Assembly: GCF_018531475.1 (NCBI RefSeq)
Contig: NZ_JAHDTG010000010.1
Span: 1 to 8,814, forward strand
DNA length: 8,814 bases
Direction: 5' to 3'
DNA from: Pseudonocardia mahuensis
GTDB lineage: Bacteria > Actinomycetota > Actinomycetes > Mycobacteriales > Pseudonocardiaceae
Part shown: piece after piece, positions 8,560 to 8,814 of the stretch
How positions within the stretch are numbered: the stretch's first letter is position 1
Layout of the letters: every line of letters begins with the position of its first letter
Made by a program: the position numbers and the translations under genes
The notes under the pieces: model-generated
Databases searched by the model: none
What the model was told of the DNA's origin: nothing
What the model saw: the letters and a program-made list of their open reading frames with translations, nothing else

Positions 8560-8581
8560 CGTGCCGAACTATGCCGAACTA
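8553..8581 (-). promoter_or_regulatory. Operator-like repeats at the transporter gene start
   Basis: TCGGCAC (8553-8559) and GTGCCGA (8561-8567) form a perfect inverted repeat around one base. TGCCGAACTA occurs twice in tandem at 8562-8571 and 8572-8581. The half-site TGCCGA is thus present three times, once inverted. Read on the minus strand, the repeats give TAGTTCGGCA twice, which includes CATAGT, a possible -10 about one turn before GTG 8559. A repressor site overlapping promoter and start is the simplest reading; the regulator is unknown. Confidence 0.45.
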
Positions 8582-8672
8582 CACCAATCGCTACGAAGCG
8601 GCACGATCGCCGCAGGGTGGCGCCACGGGGCGGGCGCTGTCAACGGGTCGGCCGGGGTACTCGGCGCGGCCC
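8582..8672. other. Non-coding region upstream of the transporter gene
   Basis: No gene is seen. It contains CGCT-ACGA-AGCG (8589-8600), a small perfect inverted repeat, and the perfect 10-bp palindrome GTGGCGCCAC (8617-8626). Either could be a binding site for a regulator of the transporter gene. Confidence 0.35.
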
Positions 8673-8688
8673 GCCCCGCGGGTGGGGC
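8673..8688 (-). terminator. Hairpin after a possible minus-strand gene end
   Basis: GCCCC (8673-8677) and GGGGC (8684-8688) pair around a 6-base loop. On the minus strand the stem begins directly after the TGA at 8691-8689. This position is what a terminator for the partial frame to its right would have, and it is the main support for that frame being real. Confidence 0.3.
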
Positions 8689-8814
8689 TCATGTAAGGGG
8701 CTTCGGGACTTGATCGGCCTGGAGTTCTCGGGTTGCATGCGCATCCCGGCTGGTCCGGTGGGTGGCGTCGAGTAGGGCTCTGAGGACGGGCTGACCTGTT
8801 CGTGCCTCGTTCGG
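8689..8814 (-). CDS. Possible C-terminal end of an unknown protein (partial, start outside window)
   Basis: A minus-strand frame is open for 41 codons from the right edge to a TGA at 8691-8689. It includes GQPVLRALLDATHRTSRDAH and then ATRELQADQVPKPLT. I do not recognise the family. The segment is predicted helical and charged. Codon third positions are only moderately G/C rich, weaker than in the sure genes, so it could be a decayed gene or chance. A hairpin directly after the stop is in its favour. Confidence 0.22.
   Translation of the reverse strand, partial: PNEARTGQPVLRALLDATHRTSRDAHATRELQADQVPKPLT

Noticed and set aside
7351..8814. Insertion sequence or transposase at the synteny break
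   Set aside because: No transposase motif, paired terminal inverted repeats or target-site duplication could be seen inside the window.

Overview
The window is high-GC (strong G/C preference at third codon positions, many GTG starts) and carries mihF, a nucleoid-protein gene known only from Actinobacteria, inside the conserved actinobacterial block carA-carB-pyrF-mihF-gmk-rpoZ-coaBC. The organism is therefore an actinobacterium. From gene order and protein flavour I would guess the Pseudonocardiaceae or a relative, but the genus is a guess.

Positions 1-141 hold the end of a reading frame, probably the CarA C-terminus, made of a perfect 33-bp tandem repeat present four times (the last copy cut short). 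It ends in a TGATG overlap with carB. carB (141-3437) and pyrF (3434-4291) follow with a 4-base overlap and encode carbamoyl phosphate synthase large subunit and OMP decarboxylase, early and last steps of UMP synthesis. A gene-poor gap of about 570 bp (4292-4858) contains the remains of a small response-regulator gene with its middle deleted, a GNRA-type hairpin after it, and then the promoter and leader of the next operon.

The second operon is mihF (4859-5173), gmk (5170-5808), rpoZ (5805-6083) and coaBC (6090-7301). The first two junctions are GTGA overlaps and the last is a 6-base gap. It joins nucleoid structure, GMP phosphorylation, the RNA polymerase omega subunit and coenzyme A synthesis. 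An extended -10 sequence with rare codons inside the 3' end of gmk suggests a private promoter for rpoZ-coaBC.

After coaBC the usual actinobacterial neighbour metK is absent. A palindrome-rich stretch and one possible 43-residue small protein (7482-7613) are followed by a convergent gene for a BASS/SBF-family membrane transporter (7627-8559, minus strand). The start region of that gene has operator-like inverted and direct repeats. The right edge holds the possible end of another minus-strand gene, followed by a hairpin. Most of the window is ordinary conserved housekeeping. The points that stand out are the in-frame minisatellite at the carA/carB junction, the decayed response regulator, the embedded rpoZ promoter, and the operator-like site and CoA-linked context of the transporter.
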